From: Methylopila sp. M107
GTDB lineage: Bacteria > Pseudomonadota > Alphaproteobacteria > Rhizobiales > Methylopilaceae
Direction: 5' to 3'
Length of the DNA stretch: 64,000 nucleotides
Assembly: GCF_000384475.1 (NCBI RefSeq)
Contig: NZ_ARWB01000001.1
Location: 2,026,176 to 2,090,175 of the forward strand
The notes beneath the pieces were generated by a model. That model ran no database searches and had not been told where the DNA came from. It saw only the letters and a program-made list of their open reading frames with translations. Positions within the stretch are counted from its first letter, which is position 1. Each line of letters opens with the position of its first letter. Below are positions 9,297 to 17,954 of this stretch, piece after piece. Position numbers and translations under genes: made by a program.

Positions 9297-9394
9297 CGTC
9301 ATCCCGGGCTTGGCCCGGGATCCAGAACCGCTTCCGCGTCAATGGATTATGAAACGTCGCGTTTCTGGACCCCGGCCCTCCGGCCGGGGTGACG
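9297..9394. repeat. Family A paired palindromic repeat
   Basis: Hairpins CGTCATCCCGGG...CCCGGGAT and CCCCGGCC...GGCCGGGGTGACG are separated by about 40 bases, with the same architecture as the copy at 7308. It fills the space between two convergent genes. Confidence 0.75.
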
Positions 9395-9449
9395 GTTGAG
9401 CTTTGGTCGGCGACAATCCGCTGGATATCCGCGCGGACAGCCGCGCCCC

Positions 9450-10472
9450 TCACGCCGTCCGGAACTCCCGGAACGAGATCAGCCGCTGGCCGGCCTCGTC
9501 CCAAAGCGTCAGCGGCACGCATTTGATGCTTTCGAGCAGCGTCAGCCGCCCGATCGTGCGCAGCTCGGGAAAATCCCTGAGCACCTCGGGAAGCCGATAG
9601 AACGGGATCTTGCTCGACAGGTGATGGACGTGGTGGACGCCGATATTGGCGGTGAGCCAGCGCAGCCATTCCGGCAGATGGTAGTACGAGCTGCCATGGA
9701 GCGCGGCGTGGGAGGAATCCCAGCTGCTGCCGTCGCGCCAATGCGTGCCCTCGAACTGGTGCTGCACGAAGAACAGCCAGACGCCGATCGACGCCGCGAG
9801 CAGCACGATCGGGGTCTGGATCATGAAGAACTCGCGGACGCCGACGACCCACGCCATCAGCGCGCTGACGCAAAAGATCGCGAGGTTGGTCGTCATGGTA
9901 CTGATCCAGAGCTCGCGCCCCTTGAACATGAAGCCGGCCGGCACGCGGCCCTGCAGCACGAACACATAGGCCGGCCCCAGCCCGAACATCACGATCGGGT
10001 TGCGATAGAGCCGGTAGCGCAGCCGTCCCCATGCGGACCGCGCGCGATATTCCTCCACGGTCAGCGTATCGATGTCGCCGGTGCCGCGATGGTCGAGATT
10101 TCCGGACGTCGCATGATGGATCGCGTGACTGCGGCGCCAGTGGTCGTAATCGGTCAGCGTCAGCACGCCGAGCGCGCGGCCGACCCAGTCGTTCGCGGCG
10201 CGCGCGCCGAAGAAGGCGCCGTGCCCGCAATCGTGCTGCACCATGAAGAGACGGACCAGCAGCCCCGCCGCCGGCGCGATCAGCAGCAGGTAGGCCCATG
10301 TCTGCTCATAGGCGATCGCGACCGCCATCGCGGCCCAGACGAAGGCGTAGAGCGCGAGCGTGAGGCCGAGCTCGAACACGCTGCGCCCGGCGTTCGGCTG
10401 CTGATAGGCGCGCAGCGACTTCCTGAGCTCTCTGGCGTCCGGCAGAACCCGCTGGCCGTCGTCGACCGTCAT
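9450..10472 (-). CDS. Membrane fatty acid desaturase
   Basis: The 340-residue protein has the three histidine clusters of the membrane diiron desaturase/hydroxylase family: His80-His84 (HDCGH), His116-His120 (HAIHH) and His280-His284 (HHVHH). Four to six hydrophobic helices flank them. It probably introduces a double bond in a membrane acyl chain, similar to DesA-type delta-12 or delta-9 enzymes; regioselectivity cannot be read from sequence. The gene stands alone, with 196 bases containing a TTTTTT tract between its start and the next gene. Confidence 0.9.
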   Translation of the reverse strand: MTVDDGQRVLPDARELRKSLRAYQQPNAGRSVFELGLTLALYAFVWAAMAVAIAYEQTWAYLLLIAPAAGLLVRLFMVQHDCGHGAFFGARAANDWVGRALGVLTLTDYDHWRRSHAIHHATSGNLDHRGTGDIDTLTVEEYRARSAWGRLRYRLYRNPIVMFGLGPAYVFVLQGRVPAGFMFKGRELWISTMTTNLAIFCVSALMAWVVGVREFFMIQTPIVLLAASIGVWLFFVQHQFEGTHWRDGSSWDSSHAALHGSSYYHLPEWLRWLTANIGVHHVHHLSSKIPFYRLPEVLRDFPELRTIGRLTLLESIKCVPLTLWDEAGQRLISFREFRTA

Positions 10473-10668
10473 GGCGCACTCGCTTTCTGCGGCGCGCGGC
10501 GCGGCCAGCGTTGAGTTTTTTCGAAGTCTTCGAGAAACGCCGATCGTCCGGCTCGCCCCTCGACGCGTCGGCCGCGCGTTATTCGCGGAAGACGCCTGCC
10601 CATAGCATCTTCTTGAGGTCTAATCCCGCGGATGTCGAATTTATGGCGGCGCGTATCCGCACATTTCG

Positions 10669-11490
10669 TCAGAAGGCGTAGCGCAGAAGGCGGCCTGTCC
10701 TCAGAAGCGCGGGGACGACGCTCCAGACGGCCAGCGCCAGGCGGGCGTGATCCGGCAATGTGGCGAGCGATTCGGACGAATAGCCGAGCGTCTCCTCGAC
10801 GAGTTCGAGGCCCGCGACGTCGCGTTCGAGCGAAGTTGCGTAATCGAGGCTCCAGGTCAGATCGGCCCCGGTCGAGCTGACGGCAGGGGTCGACGCGATC
10901 AGGCGGACGCCCGCGCCGCTATAGGCGTCGAAGCAGATCTCCCCACCGTCGAAATGAGCGACCAGACGGTTCAGCAGCGGAACGACCTCGCCGGCCGGCA
11001 GATAGGGCAGAACGCCCTCGGCGATGACGAGCGTCGGACGATCCCTCGGGATTCCGGCCAGCCAGTCGCCCGCGATGACGCATGACGCGATCAGCGTGCA
11101 GCCGTCGCGTTCCGGATAGAGGCGCCGGCGCAGCGCGATGCTCACCGGCATGTCGAGATCGAACCATGCGACGTCCGCAGAGGGTCCGACCCGGAAGACG
11201 CGGCTGTCGAAGCCGCAGCCGAGGTTCAGCACGCACGCGTTCGGATGCTCTTCGATGAAGCGCCGGCAGCGCTCGTCGAACCAGCGGGCCCGCACCGCGA
11301 GGCCCGTCACGCTGCCCGGCGGCATTTCGAGCGGGGCTCCGTCGAGATCGAGGCGGGCCATCGCCTCGGCGGCGTAGCGATCCTTGAGGATCGACGGGCG
11401 CGATGCGCTCTCCACGGCCTTGGCGTGGAGCGTTATGAGCGAAGTTCTCGGAGCGCCTGAAAGCTCCGCGACGTCGATCAGCTGAGCCAT
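10669..11490 (-). CDS. Class I SAM-dependent methyltransferase, TcmP/LCMT-like
   Basis: The 273-residue product has the SAM-binding motif VLNLGCGFDSRVFRV and the downstream motif LVIAEGVLPYLPAGEV, typical of the leucine carboxyl methyltransferase/TcmP (PPM) family. Members methylate carboxyl or hydroxyl groups of small molecules or proteins; substrate unknown. The start MAQLIDV is chosen because upstream codons overlap the neighbouring gene. It starts 14 bases after the conserved small gene on the same strand, so the two are probably one operon. Confidence 0.88.
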   Translation of the reverse strand: MAQLIDVAELSGAPRTSLITLHAKAVESASRPSILKDRYAAEAMARLDLDGAPLEMPPGSVTGLAVRARWFDERCRRFIEEHPNACVLNLGCGFDSRVFRVGPSADVAWFDLDMPVSIALRRRLYPERDGCTLIASCVIAGDWLAGIPRDRPTLVIAEGVLPYLPAGEVVPLLNRLVAHFDGGEICFDAYSGAGVRLIASTPAVSSTGADLTWSLDYATSLERDVAGLELVEETLGYSSESLATLPDHARLALAVWSVVPALLRTGRLLRYAF

Positions 11491-11503
11491 CGGCTTCTGT
11501 TCG

Positions 11504-11752
11504 TCAGTGGTTCGACAACCGAACCGCGTTCGCCTGCACGATGTTGCGATAGTCTTCGACGACCTCGTCGAACGAAACACCGGCCATTATACGCATGCCG
11601 TTGGTTCCGGCGGCGATGATTTTTTCGGAGCACATCAGAAGCAATTCGTCGAATGCGCCCTGCCCGCCCAGCGCGATCTTGCCGAGCCGGAGCCCGACGA
11701 CGTGTTGGCTTTCGGCGGCGAGCATCGTGATGTCGCAAAACGTGTTCAGCAT
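11504..11752 (-). CDS. Conserved 82-residue alphaproteobacterial protein, phasin-like in character
   Basis: The start has an excellent ribosome binding site, AGGAGG with a 7-base spacer. The product is almost entirely helical and amphipathic (AAESQHVVGLRLGKIALGG, ending in IVQANAVRLS), a pattern resembling short phasins. No formal domain assignment can be made. It lies upstream of the TcmP-like methyltransferase in the same orientation. Confidence 0.7.
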   Translation of the reverse strand: MLNTFCDITMLAAESQHVVGLRLGKIALGGQGAFDELLLMCSEKIIAAGTNGMRIMAGVSFDEVVEDYRNIVQANAVRLSNH

Positions 11753-12063
11753 GGCGGAGCCTCCTGAGGGAGTCGCATCATGGCATGTTGCGCTGCACAA
11801 TTCTATGATGCATTGCAAAATAACCCGGTCGACCGCCGCCCGAGCGGACCCCGCTGCGCCGTCGGGCTTTCAGCCGCCGGACCGCGGCGCGCTCCTCGGA
11901 GGCGGCGTCGCCCGTCGTTTTCGAGGGCCGCCCTCGCCTCTGCGTTGCGCAACGACGGCGTTTCGGCTATGCCGCACGCGCGTCGCGTCCCACACCCCTG
12001 GAGGGGTTCGCGGCGGAAAGCCGCTCGAGGTCGGGCGGCTCTTTCTTTTCGGAGACTTAAACG
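11753..12063 (+). promoter_or_regulatory. Divergent promoter region and candidate attenuator leader of rplY
   Basis: This gene-free stretch separates the 82-residue gene from rplY. A perfect 12-base palindrome CGTTGCGCAACG lies at 11943-11954. Just before rplY, GCGGC at 12010-12014 can pair with GCCGC at 12020-12024. Alternatively AGCCGC at 12019-12024 can pair with GCGGCT at 12035-12040, which is directly followed by CTTTCTTTTC. Two mutually exclusive hairpins, one terminator-like, suggest attenuation of rplY; this is inference. Confidence 0.4.
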
Positions 12064-12777
12064 ATGTCCGCTCCCAAGGCCCTGAAGGCCGAGACGCGCG
12101 AGAAGGCCGGCAAGGGGGCCGCCCGCGCTCTCCGTCGTGAAGGCAAGATTCCGGCCGTGATTTACGGCGGCAAGAAGCCCCCCGTCGGCATCGCGCTCGA
12201 CGGTCATTCCATGTTCAAGCTGCTGCACGCCGGCGGCTTCAAGACCACCGTGTTCGAGATCGACACCGGCAAGGGCAAGGAGCGCGTGATCCCGCGCGAC
12301 TACCAGCGCGACCCGGTGAAGGACACGCTGATCCATGTCGACTTCTACCGCGTCACCGCGTCGTCGGTGGTCGAGGTCGAGGTTCCGGTGCACTTCCTCA
12401 ACGAGGAAGAGGCCCCCGGCCTCGTCCGTGGCGGCGTGCTGAACGTGGTTCGCCACACCGTCGAGGTGAAGGCCGGCGTCGACAACCTGCCGGATTCGAT
12501 CGAGGTCGACCTCAAGGGTCTCGAGATCGGCGACATCGTGCACGGCTCCGCCGTCAAGCTGCCGAAGGGCGTCGAATTCGTCGCGGACAACCTCGAAGAG
12601 TTCACGATCGCCACGATCGCGGCTCCGACGGTCGTCGCCGAGGAGCAGGCTGAAGAGCAGGCTGAGGTCGAGGCCGAGAAGGCCGCCGAGGAAGCCGGCG
12701 AGACCACCGAGGAAGAGGCCGCCGAGGGCGACGCTTCCGAGGGCGAGGCCGCGGACGAGAAGAAGTCCGAGGACTGA
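12064..12777 (+). CDS. rplY: 50S ribosomal protein bL25 (long Ctc/TL5 form)
   Basis: Binds 5S rRNA in the large subunit. The 237-residue product is the long form: an N-terminal RNA-binding L25 domain (residues 1-95, KGAARALRREGKIPAVIYGG), a C-terminal beta domain (about 96-190) and an acidic tail of Glu/Ala-rich repeats after residue 195, common in alphaproteobacteria. It is followed 24 bases later by pth, a conserved pairing. Confidence 0.97.
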   Translation: MSAPKALKAETREKAGKGAARALRREGKIPAVIYGGKKPPVGIALDGHSMFKLLHAGGFKTTVFEIDTGKGKERVIPRDYQRDPVKDTLIHVDFYRVTASSVVEVEVPVHFLNEEEAPGLVRGGVLNVVRHTVEVKAGVDNLPDSIEVDLKGLEIGDIVHGSAVKLPKGVEFVADNLEEFTIATIAAPTVVAEEQAEEQAEVEAEKAAEEAGETTEEEAAEGDASEGEAADEKKSED

Positions 12778-12801
12778 TCTCGGCTGCTGGAGCTGGACGC
12801 G

Positions 12802-13425
12802 ATGCTGCTCCTGGTCGGGCTCGGCAATCCGGGCCCGAAATACGAGAAGAACCGGCACAATATCGGCTTCATGGCCGTCGACCGGATCGCCGCCCGTCAT
12901 GGCTTTTCGCCATGGCGGGCGCGTTTTCAGGGCGCGGTCGCCGAAGGCTCGCTGGGCGGCGTGAAGACGCTGCTGCTGAAGCCCGGCACGTTCATGAACG
13001 AGAGCGGCCGTTCGGTCGCCGAAGCCGCGCGCTTCTTCAAGATCGCGCTCGGCGACATCGTCGCTTTTCATGATGAGCTCGACCTTTCGCCCGGCAAGCT
13101 TCGGGTGAAGACCGGCGGCGGCAACGCCGGCCATAACGGCCTGCGCTCGATCACCGCGCATATGGGCAACGACTACAAGCGGGTTCGGCTCGGCATCGGC
13201 CATCCAGGGCGCGACGCCGTTCTCTCTTACGTGCTCAATGACTTCGGCAAGGGCGAGATGGAGTGGGTCGACGTGCTGACCGACGTGATCGCCGACGGGG
13301 CCGACCTGCTCGCCAAGGGCGAGGACAACAGTTTTCAGAACAAGGCGCACCTGCGAATGGACGCGGCGGGCTTCGGCGAGGTGATGCGGCTCGGCGAGAA
13401 GAAAGAGAAGGCGGGCGGCGGATGA
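12802..13425 (+). CDS. pth: Peptidyl-tRNA hydrolase
   Basis: Releases tRNA from prematurely dissociated peptidyl-tRNA. The 207-residue protein starts with [21 protein letters not shown], which carries the catalytic His of the NRHNIGF motif. The second signature region [13 protein letters not shown] and [27 protein letters not shown] are intact. It is co-oriented with rplY, and its stop overlaps the following small gene by ATGA, so the two are probably coupled. Confidence 0.97.
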   Translation: MLLLVGLGNPGPKYEKNRHNIGFMAVDRIAARHGFSPWRARFQGAVAEGSLGGVKTLLLKPGTFMNESGRSVAEAARFFKIALGDIVAFHDELDLSPGKLRVKTGGGNAGHNGLRSITAHMGNDYKRVRLGIGHPGRDAVLSYVLNDFGKGEMEWVDVLTDVIADGADLLAKGEDNSFQNKAHLRMDAAGFGEVMRLGEKKEKAGGG

Positions 13426-13649
13426 AACGATTGGTGATCGATCTCGACGCTGACCTCGCTCACTGGGTCGACGAAACGGCCGCGCGCAACGGCGTCGCGC
13501 CAGAAGAACTCATCGAATTGCTTGTCAAAATGGAAAGTGGTCGTGGCGAGCGCGCTCGCGATGGCCGGAAGATCGGTTTCAGGGCCGGAATGTATCGCGG
13601 TGCCTCCACCCTCCTGGTCGACGATCGATCCAATACGGGGACTGAGTGA
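13422..13649 (+). CDS. Small ribbon-helix-helix-like protein between pth and ychF
   Basis: The 75-residue protein begins [22 protein letters not shown], followed by [10 protein letters not shown]. This beta-strand then two-helix order resembles ribbon-helix-helix (antitoxin-type) DNA-binding domains. The C-terminal 30 residues are basic and unstructured. The start overlaps the pth stop and its own stop abuts the ychF start, so it lies squarely within a housekeeping operon. No toxin partner is adjacent. The RHH assignment is tentative. Confidence 0.6.
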   Translation: MKRLVIDLDADLAHWVDETAARNGVAPEELIELLVKMESGRGERARDGRKIGFRAGMYRGASTLLVDDRSNTGTE

Positions 13650-14747
13650 ATGGGCTTCAAATGCGGCATCGTCGGCCTGCCGAACGTCGGCAAGTCGACG
13701 CTTTTCAACGCGCTCACGCAGACCGCCGCCGCCCAGGCCGCGAACTACCCGTTCTGCACCATCGAGCCGAATGTCGGCGAGGTCGCGGTGCCGGACAGCC
13801 GTCTCGACGCGCTCTCCTCGATCGCGAAGTCCGCGCAGATCATCCCGACGCGGCTGACCTTCGTCGACATCGCGGGGCTGGTGCGCGGAGCCTCCAAGGG
13901 CGAAGGTCTCGGCAACCAGTTCCTCGCGCATATCCGCGAGGTCGACGCCATCGCCTATGTGCTGCGCTGCTTCGAGGATGACGACATCACCCATGTCGAG
14001 GGCAAGATCGACCCGCTCTCCGACGCCGAGACGGTCGAGACCGAGCTGATGATCGCGGACCTCGAAAGCCTCGAGAAGCGCGCGGTCGGGCTCGAAAAGC
14101 GCGCCCGCGGCGGCGACAAGGAAGCAAAAGAACAGATCGAGCTCGTCAACCGCGTGCTGCCGCTGCTCCGCGACGGCAAGCCGGCCCGCCTCGCCAAGGT
14201 CGCCGACGACGAGCGCGCCGCCTTCGACGCGCTGAACCTCCTCACCTCAAAGCCCGTGCTCTATGTCGCCAATGTCGACGAGGGGTCTGCGGCGGAAGGC
14301 AATGAATTCTCCGCCAGGGTGGTGGCTCGCGCTAAGGAAGAGGGCGCGGTGGCGGTCGTCATCTCGGCCAAGATCGAGAGCGAGATCGCGACCCTGCCGC
14401 AGGAAGAACGCACCGAATATCTCGACGCGCTCGGCCTGCACGAGACCGGGCTCGACCGGCTGATCAACGCCGGCTACGGCCTGCTCGGGCTCGTCACCTA
14501 CTTCACCGTCGGCCCGAAGGAAGCCCGCGCCTGGACGATCGAGAAGGGCACCAAGGCCCCGCAGGCGGCCGGCGTGATCCACTCCGACTTCGAGAAGGGC
14601 TTTATTCGCTCCGAGACCATCGCCTATGCGGACTATGTCGCGCTGAAGGGCGAGAACGGCGCGAAGGAAGCCGGCAAGATGCGGCTTGAAGGCAAGGACT
14701 ATGTCGTCGCCGACGGCGACGTGCTGCACTTCCGCTTCGCGAATTGA
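13650..14747 (+). CDS. ychF: Redox-regulated ATPase/GTPase YchF
   Basis: A ribosome-associated Obg-family P-loop protein that prefers ATP. Visible motifs are G1 GLPNVGKST, the effector segment NYPFCTIEPNVG, G3 DIAGLV and a NVDE segment in place of NKxD. A coiled-coil insertion is followed by the C-terminal TGS domain ending VADGDVLHFRFAN. At 365 residues it has full length. The start codon follows the previous stop directly. Confidence 0.97.
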   Translation: MGFKCGIVGLPNVGKSTLFNALTQTAAAQAANYPFCTIEPNVGEVAVPDSRLDALSSIAKSAQIIPTRLTFVDIAGLVRGASKGEGLGNQFLAHIREVDAIAYVLRCFEDDDITHVEGKIDPLSDAETVETELMIADLESLEKRAVGLEKRARGGDKEAKEQIELVNRVLPLLRDGKPARLAKVADDERAAFDALNLLTSKPVLYVANVDEGSAAEGNEFSARVVARAKEEGAVAVVISAKIESEIATLPQEERTEYLDALGLHETGLDRLINAGYGLLGLVTYFTVGPKEARAWTIEKGTKAPQAAGVIHSDFEKGFIRSETIAYADYVALKGENGAKEAGKMRLEGKDYVVADGDVLHFRFAN

Positions 14748-14908
14748 GGGTCGGGGACGGCGCTGCACGCATCCGGGCGCCCACCGAAAGGTGGGCTCCC
14801 CAGCGCGGGGAATGTGGTGGATGCCAAGCCGTCAAGTTCCCTGTGCCGTGAAGTCGCCCGTTGCGGCCGCGCGCGTAGCCAACTGATGCGACGAGAAGCA
14901 ATCCGACG

Positions 14909-15370
14909 ATGACCCAGCCGCTCTACACATTCGAGGACTTCCGCCCCGGCGACGTCGCCGAATATGGCGGGCTCGTCGTCGATCGCGACGAGATGGTCGA
15001 GTTCGCGAAAGAGTACGATCCGCAGCCGATGCACGTCTCGGAGAAGGCGGCGCACGGCTCCATGCTCGGCGAGCTGATCGGCTCTGGCTGGTACACGACG
15101 GGCCTGCTCATGCGCATGAACTGCGACGCCTTTCTGATCGACTCCACCTCGATGGGCGCGCCTGGCGTCGACAGCGTCGAATGGCGCCAGCCGGTCCGCG
15201 CCGGAGATCGTCTGCGGGTCCGCCGCGAGGTGATTTCGGCCCGCCGGTCGCTGTCGAGATCGGACGTCGGCATCGTGAAGTTCGTCTTCGACGTGCTGAA
15301 CCAGCACGACGCGGTAGTGATGCGGCAGGTCGGCTCGATCATGTTCGGCCGCAGGCGCGAGGCGGCCTGA
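14909..15370 (+). CDS. MaoC-like hotdog dehydratase, first of a pair
   Basis: The 153-residue single hotdog protein has the hydratase-type motif YDPQPMHVSEKAA, with the Asp and His expected at the active site, and a following GELIGSGWYT segment. MaoC proteins hydrate enoyl-CoA or related thioesters. It overlaps the next gene by TGATG, and the two similar subunits may form a heterodimer (inference). The preceding 161-base gap carries a hairpin GCCCACCGAAAGGTGGGC that may end the ychF transcript. Confidence 0.9.
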   Translation: MTQPLYTFEDFRPGDVAEYGGLVVDRDEMVEFAKEYDPQPMHVSEKAAHGSMLGELIGSGWYTTGLLMRMNCDAFLIDSTSMGAPGVDSVEWRQPVRAGDRLRVRREVISARRSLSRSDVGIVKFVFDVLNQHDAVVMRQVGSIMFGRRREAA

Positions 15371-15843
15371 TGTATCTGGAAGATTATGAGATCGGCGCGA
15401 AGGCCGAGATCGGCTCGCACCTGTTCACGGCCGAGGAGATCGTCCGCTTCGCGCAGGAGTTCGATCCCCAGCCGTTCCACCTCAGCGAGGCGGCCGGGCT
15501 CGCCGGTCCCTTCAAGGGGCTCGCCGCCTCCGGCTGGCAGACCTGCGCGGTCTGGATGAAGCTGATGGTCGCGTACCAGATCCGCACCGCGAAGGAGCGC
15601 ATGGCGGCGGGGCTGTCGGTCGGCCGCTCGGGTCCCTCCCCCGGCTTCACGGACCTGCGCTGGCGCGTCCCCGTCATGGCCGGCGACACGCTCACTTATT
15701 TCGCCGAGGTGCTGGAGACGCGGGTGAGCAAGAGCCGTCCCGGCTGGGGCGTGCTGACGGGGCTCAACACCGCGGTCAACCAGCACGGCGTCGAGGCGTT
15801 CCGCTTCACGAGCGCGGTGTTCTTCGAGACACGGCCGGTCTGA
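15370..15843 (+). CDS. MaoC-like hotdog dehydratase, second of a pair
   Basis: The 157-residue hotdog protein is similar to its neighbour, with FDPQPFHLSEAAG and GLAASGWQT at the active-site helix. Start overlap TGATG shows translational coupling. Paired MaoC genes of this type are common in Hyphomicrobiales. Substrate is unknown; an acyl-CoA or an acyl-ACP intermediate is likely by family. Confidence 0.9.
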   Translation: MYLEDYEIGAKAEIGSHLFTAEEIVRFAQEFDPQPFHLSEAAGLAGPFKGLAASGWQTCAVWMKLMVAYQIRTAKERMAAGLSVGRSGPSPGFTDLRWRVPVMAGDTLTYFAEVLETRVSKSRPGWGVLTGLNTAVNQHGVEAFRFTSAVFFETRPV

Positions 15844-15854
15844 ACCGGCGCCCT

Positions 15855-16006
15855 TGTCCCGGCCGGGGAGCCGGGACCCAGACGCGCCGACGAGCCCGAA
15901 AAAAGCTCGTCATGCCCCGGCTCGTCCGGGGCATCCCGACCTCCTAGCGCGCCGCGCGCTCGATGATCGGCCCTGGATCCCCCGGACAAGCCGGGGGATG
16001 ACGGGT
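15855..16006. repeat. Family A repeat cluster
   Basis: Several hairpins lie in tandem: GTCCCGGCC...GCCGGGAC, then CGTCATGCCCCGG...CCGGGGCAT, then ATCCCCCGG...CCGGGGGATGACG. They sit between the convergent MaoC and mtnP genes. Confidence 0.7.
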
Positions 16007-16030
16007 TGGAACGGCATCGCGAAAACTGAA

Positions 16031-16070
16031 CGCGCCCTTGTCTCGGCTCTTCGGCCGGGACAAGGGCGCG
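16031..16070. terminator. Long hairpin between convergent genes
   Basis: CGCGCCCTTGTCTCGG pairs with CCGGGACAAGGGCGCG, with only one mismatch, around a short loop. It sits directly after the mtnP stop on the minus strand and is likely a bidirectional transcript end for the MaoC pair and mtnP. There is no T-run on the plus strand. Confidence 0.55.
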
Positions 16071-16075
16071 GCGTT

Positions 16076-16954
16076 TCACGCGGCGCCCAGCACCCGTCCC
16101 GCCACCGCGTCGAGCTTCTTCAGCAGCGCCGGGTCGCGATGTTCCGGCGCGGTCACCAGCGCGAAATCGAGCGCGCGATCGGAGCCGATCGGGCACGGCT
16201 CGTGCTCGGCCGGAAACTCGGCCGCGAACCGCGCGAGCAGCCGGCGCGCCTTGTCGCCGTTGTCGCGCATCACGGCGAGAATCTCGGCCACTCCCACCCC
16301 GTCCTCGTGCGGGCGCCACGCGTCGTAGTCGGTGACCATGGCGACCGTCGCATAGCTGAGCTCCGCTTCACGGGCGAGCTTGGCCTCCGGCATGTTGGTC
16401 ATGCCGACAACGGACGCCCCCATCGCCTTGTAGGCGACAGATTCCGCACGGGTCGAGAACTGCGGCCCCTCCATGCACACATATGTCCCGCCGAGGACAT
16501 GCGGCACGCCCTCTTGCGCCGCCGCCTTCGCGAGCCGCGCGAGGAGGTTCGGGGCTACCGGATCCGAGAAGGAGACATGCGCCACGCAGCCCGCCCCGAA
16601 GAACGAGGTCTTGCGCCCGAAGGTGCGGTCGACGAACTGGTCGACCAGCACGAAGGTCCCCGGCGGCAGGTCCTCGCGATAGGAGCCGCAGGCCGAGATC
16701 GAGATCAGGTCGGTGACGCCGGCGCGCTTCAGCACGTCGATGTTGGCGCGGTAGTTGATGTCGGAGGGGCTGAACCGGTGCCCCGCCCCGTGGCGCGGCA
16801 GGAACACGACGCGCGTGCCCCCGATCGCGCCCTGGATGGGGTTCGCGGACGGCTCTCCCCACGGACTTTCGATCCGGAGCTCCTCCACGTCCGTCAGAAG
16901 CGACAGGTCGTAGACGCCCGACCCGCCGATCACCCCAAGCGTCGCCCGCGCCAT
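16076..16954 (-). CDS. mtnP: S-methyl-5'-thioadenosine phosphorylase
   Basis: Cleaves methylthioadenosine, the by-product of polyamine and homoserine-lactone synthesis, to adenine and methylthioribose 1-phosphate. Phosphate- and ribose-binding motifs RHGAGHRFSPSDINYRANI, SACGSYRE and EGPQFSTRAES are present, followed by GMTNMPEAKLAREAELSYATV. Length 292 residues is typical. It lies downstream of the cytochrome bc1 operon but is separated from it by a terminator. Confidence 0.95.
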   Translation of the reverse strand: MARATLGVIGGSGVYDLSLLTDVEELRIESPWGEPSANPIQGAIGGTRVVFLPRHGAGHRFSPSDINYRANIDVLKRAGVTDLISISACGSYREDLPPGTFVLVDQFVDRTFGRKTSFFGAGCVAHVSFSDPVAPNLLARLAKAAAQEGVPHVLGGTYVCMEGPQFSTRAESVAYKAMGASVVGMTNMPEAKLAREAELSYATVAMVTDYDAWRPHEDGVGVAEILAVMRDNGDKARRLLARFAAEFPAEHEPCPIGSDRALDFALVTAPEHRDPALLKKLDAVAGRVLGAA

Positions 16955-16977
16955 GCTTTTTTGCCCCCGAAACGAAA

Positions 16978-17001
16978 ATGGCGGGCCGCTGGGCCCGCCA
17001 T
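16978..17001 (-). terminator. Terminator of the cytochrome bc1 operon
   Basis: Reading the minus strand, ATGGCGGGC pairs with GCCCGCCAT around a short loop and is followed by TTTCGTTTC. It lies about 27 bases beyond the cytochrome c1 stop and upstream of mtnP. Confidence 0.75.
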
Positions 17002-17027
17002 CGGATATCAGATCGCGCCCCGCGGCG

Positions 17028-17954
17028 TCAGGCCGTATCGGGCTTCCAGCCGCGCCAGACGGACTTCTTGGTGAAGTAGAGCAGCCCCGCGAACACGATC
17101 AGGAAGAACATCACCGTCAGGCCGAGCTGCTTGCGGGCCATCAGGTGCGGCTCGGCCGCCCAGGTCATGAACGCCGTGATGTCGCGCGAGTACTGGTCGA
17201 CGGTCGTGGGCGTGCCGTCGGTGTAGTCCACCTGGCCGTCCGACAGCGGCTTCGCCATCGCGATCCAGTGGTTGGGGAAGTACTTGTTGTAGTGCAGCCC
17301 CGGACGCGGCGGCTTCTCGCCATGCGCGGGCTCCTCGTAGCCGTTCAGCAGCGCGTGGATGTAGTCCTGCCCGTGCTCCTGATACTGGCCGAAGATGTCG
17401 ACCAGGAACCACGGAAAGCCCCGCTCATAGGTGCGGGCTTTCGCGAGCGTGGAAAAATCCGGCGGATAGGCCCCGCCGTTCACCGCGCGGGCCGCCTCCT
17501 CGTTCGGGAACGGGCTCGGGAAGTAGTCGGACAGACGGCCCGCCCGCTCCGGGAACTCGCCCTTGTCGTCCGGCTGCAGGTCCTTGACCTTGTACTCGGC
17601 CGCGATCGTCTTGGCCTGGTCCTCGGTGAAGGCGAGGCCGCCCTTGTCCGCGAGGTTGCGGAACGCGACCATCGACAGCGCGTGGCAGCTCGAGCAGACC
17701 TCCTTGTAGATCTTGAAGCCGCGCTGGAGCTGCGCCGGCTCGTAATGGCCGAGCGGTCCCCAGAACGACCAGCTCTCGCGCGGCGGGTGCACGGCGCCTT
17801 CGGCGGCGCGCGCGCGGTCCATATCGGCGGCGAGCAGGCCGAGGCCGACCCCGAGAATGAGAGCAACGGAGCGGAACGCCCTGGCGGCGGAGGTCGTCAT
17901 GGCGGAGGTCGTCATGGCGGCGGCCTTCGGTCTGATGCGTGTGAGGACGGTCAT
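17028..17954 (-). CDS. petC: Cytochrome c1 of the bc1 complex
   Basis: The haem-binding subunit of ubiquinol:cytochrome c reductase. The haem motif Cys87-x-x-Cys90-His91 (CSSCH) follows a signal peptide ending near ARA-AEG (residue 51). A C-terminal anchor helix ([18 protein letters not shown]) holds it to the inner membrane. The likely axial methionine lies in IAMAKPL. The start overlaps the petB stop (ATGA). The signal region contains an in-frame duplication [10 protein letters not shown] from a 15-base tandem repeat, so ATG codons further in are possible alternative starts. Confidence 0.95.
   Translation of the reverse strand: MTVLTRIRPKAAAMTTSAMTTSAARAFRSVALILGVGLGLLAADMDRARAAEGAVHPPRESWSFWGPLGHYEPAQLQRGFKIYKEVCSSCHALSMVAFRNLADKGGLAFTEDQAKTIAAEYKVKDLQPDDKGEFPERAGRLSDYFPSPFPNEEAARAVNGGAYPPDFSTLAKARTYERGFPWFLVDIFGQYQEHGQDYIHALLNGYEEPAHGEKPPRPGLHYNKYFPNHWIAMAKPLSDGQVDYTDGTPTTVDQYSRDITAFMTWAAEPHLMARKQLGLTVMFFLIVFAGLLYFTKKSVWRGWKPDTA

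Noticed and set aside
14748-14908. Possible small RNA between ychF and the MaoC pair
   Set aside because: There is only one short hairpin (GCCCACCGAAAGGTGGGC) without a T-run or promoter signal; more likely a transcript end.
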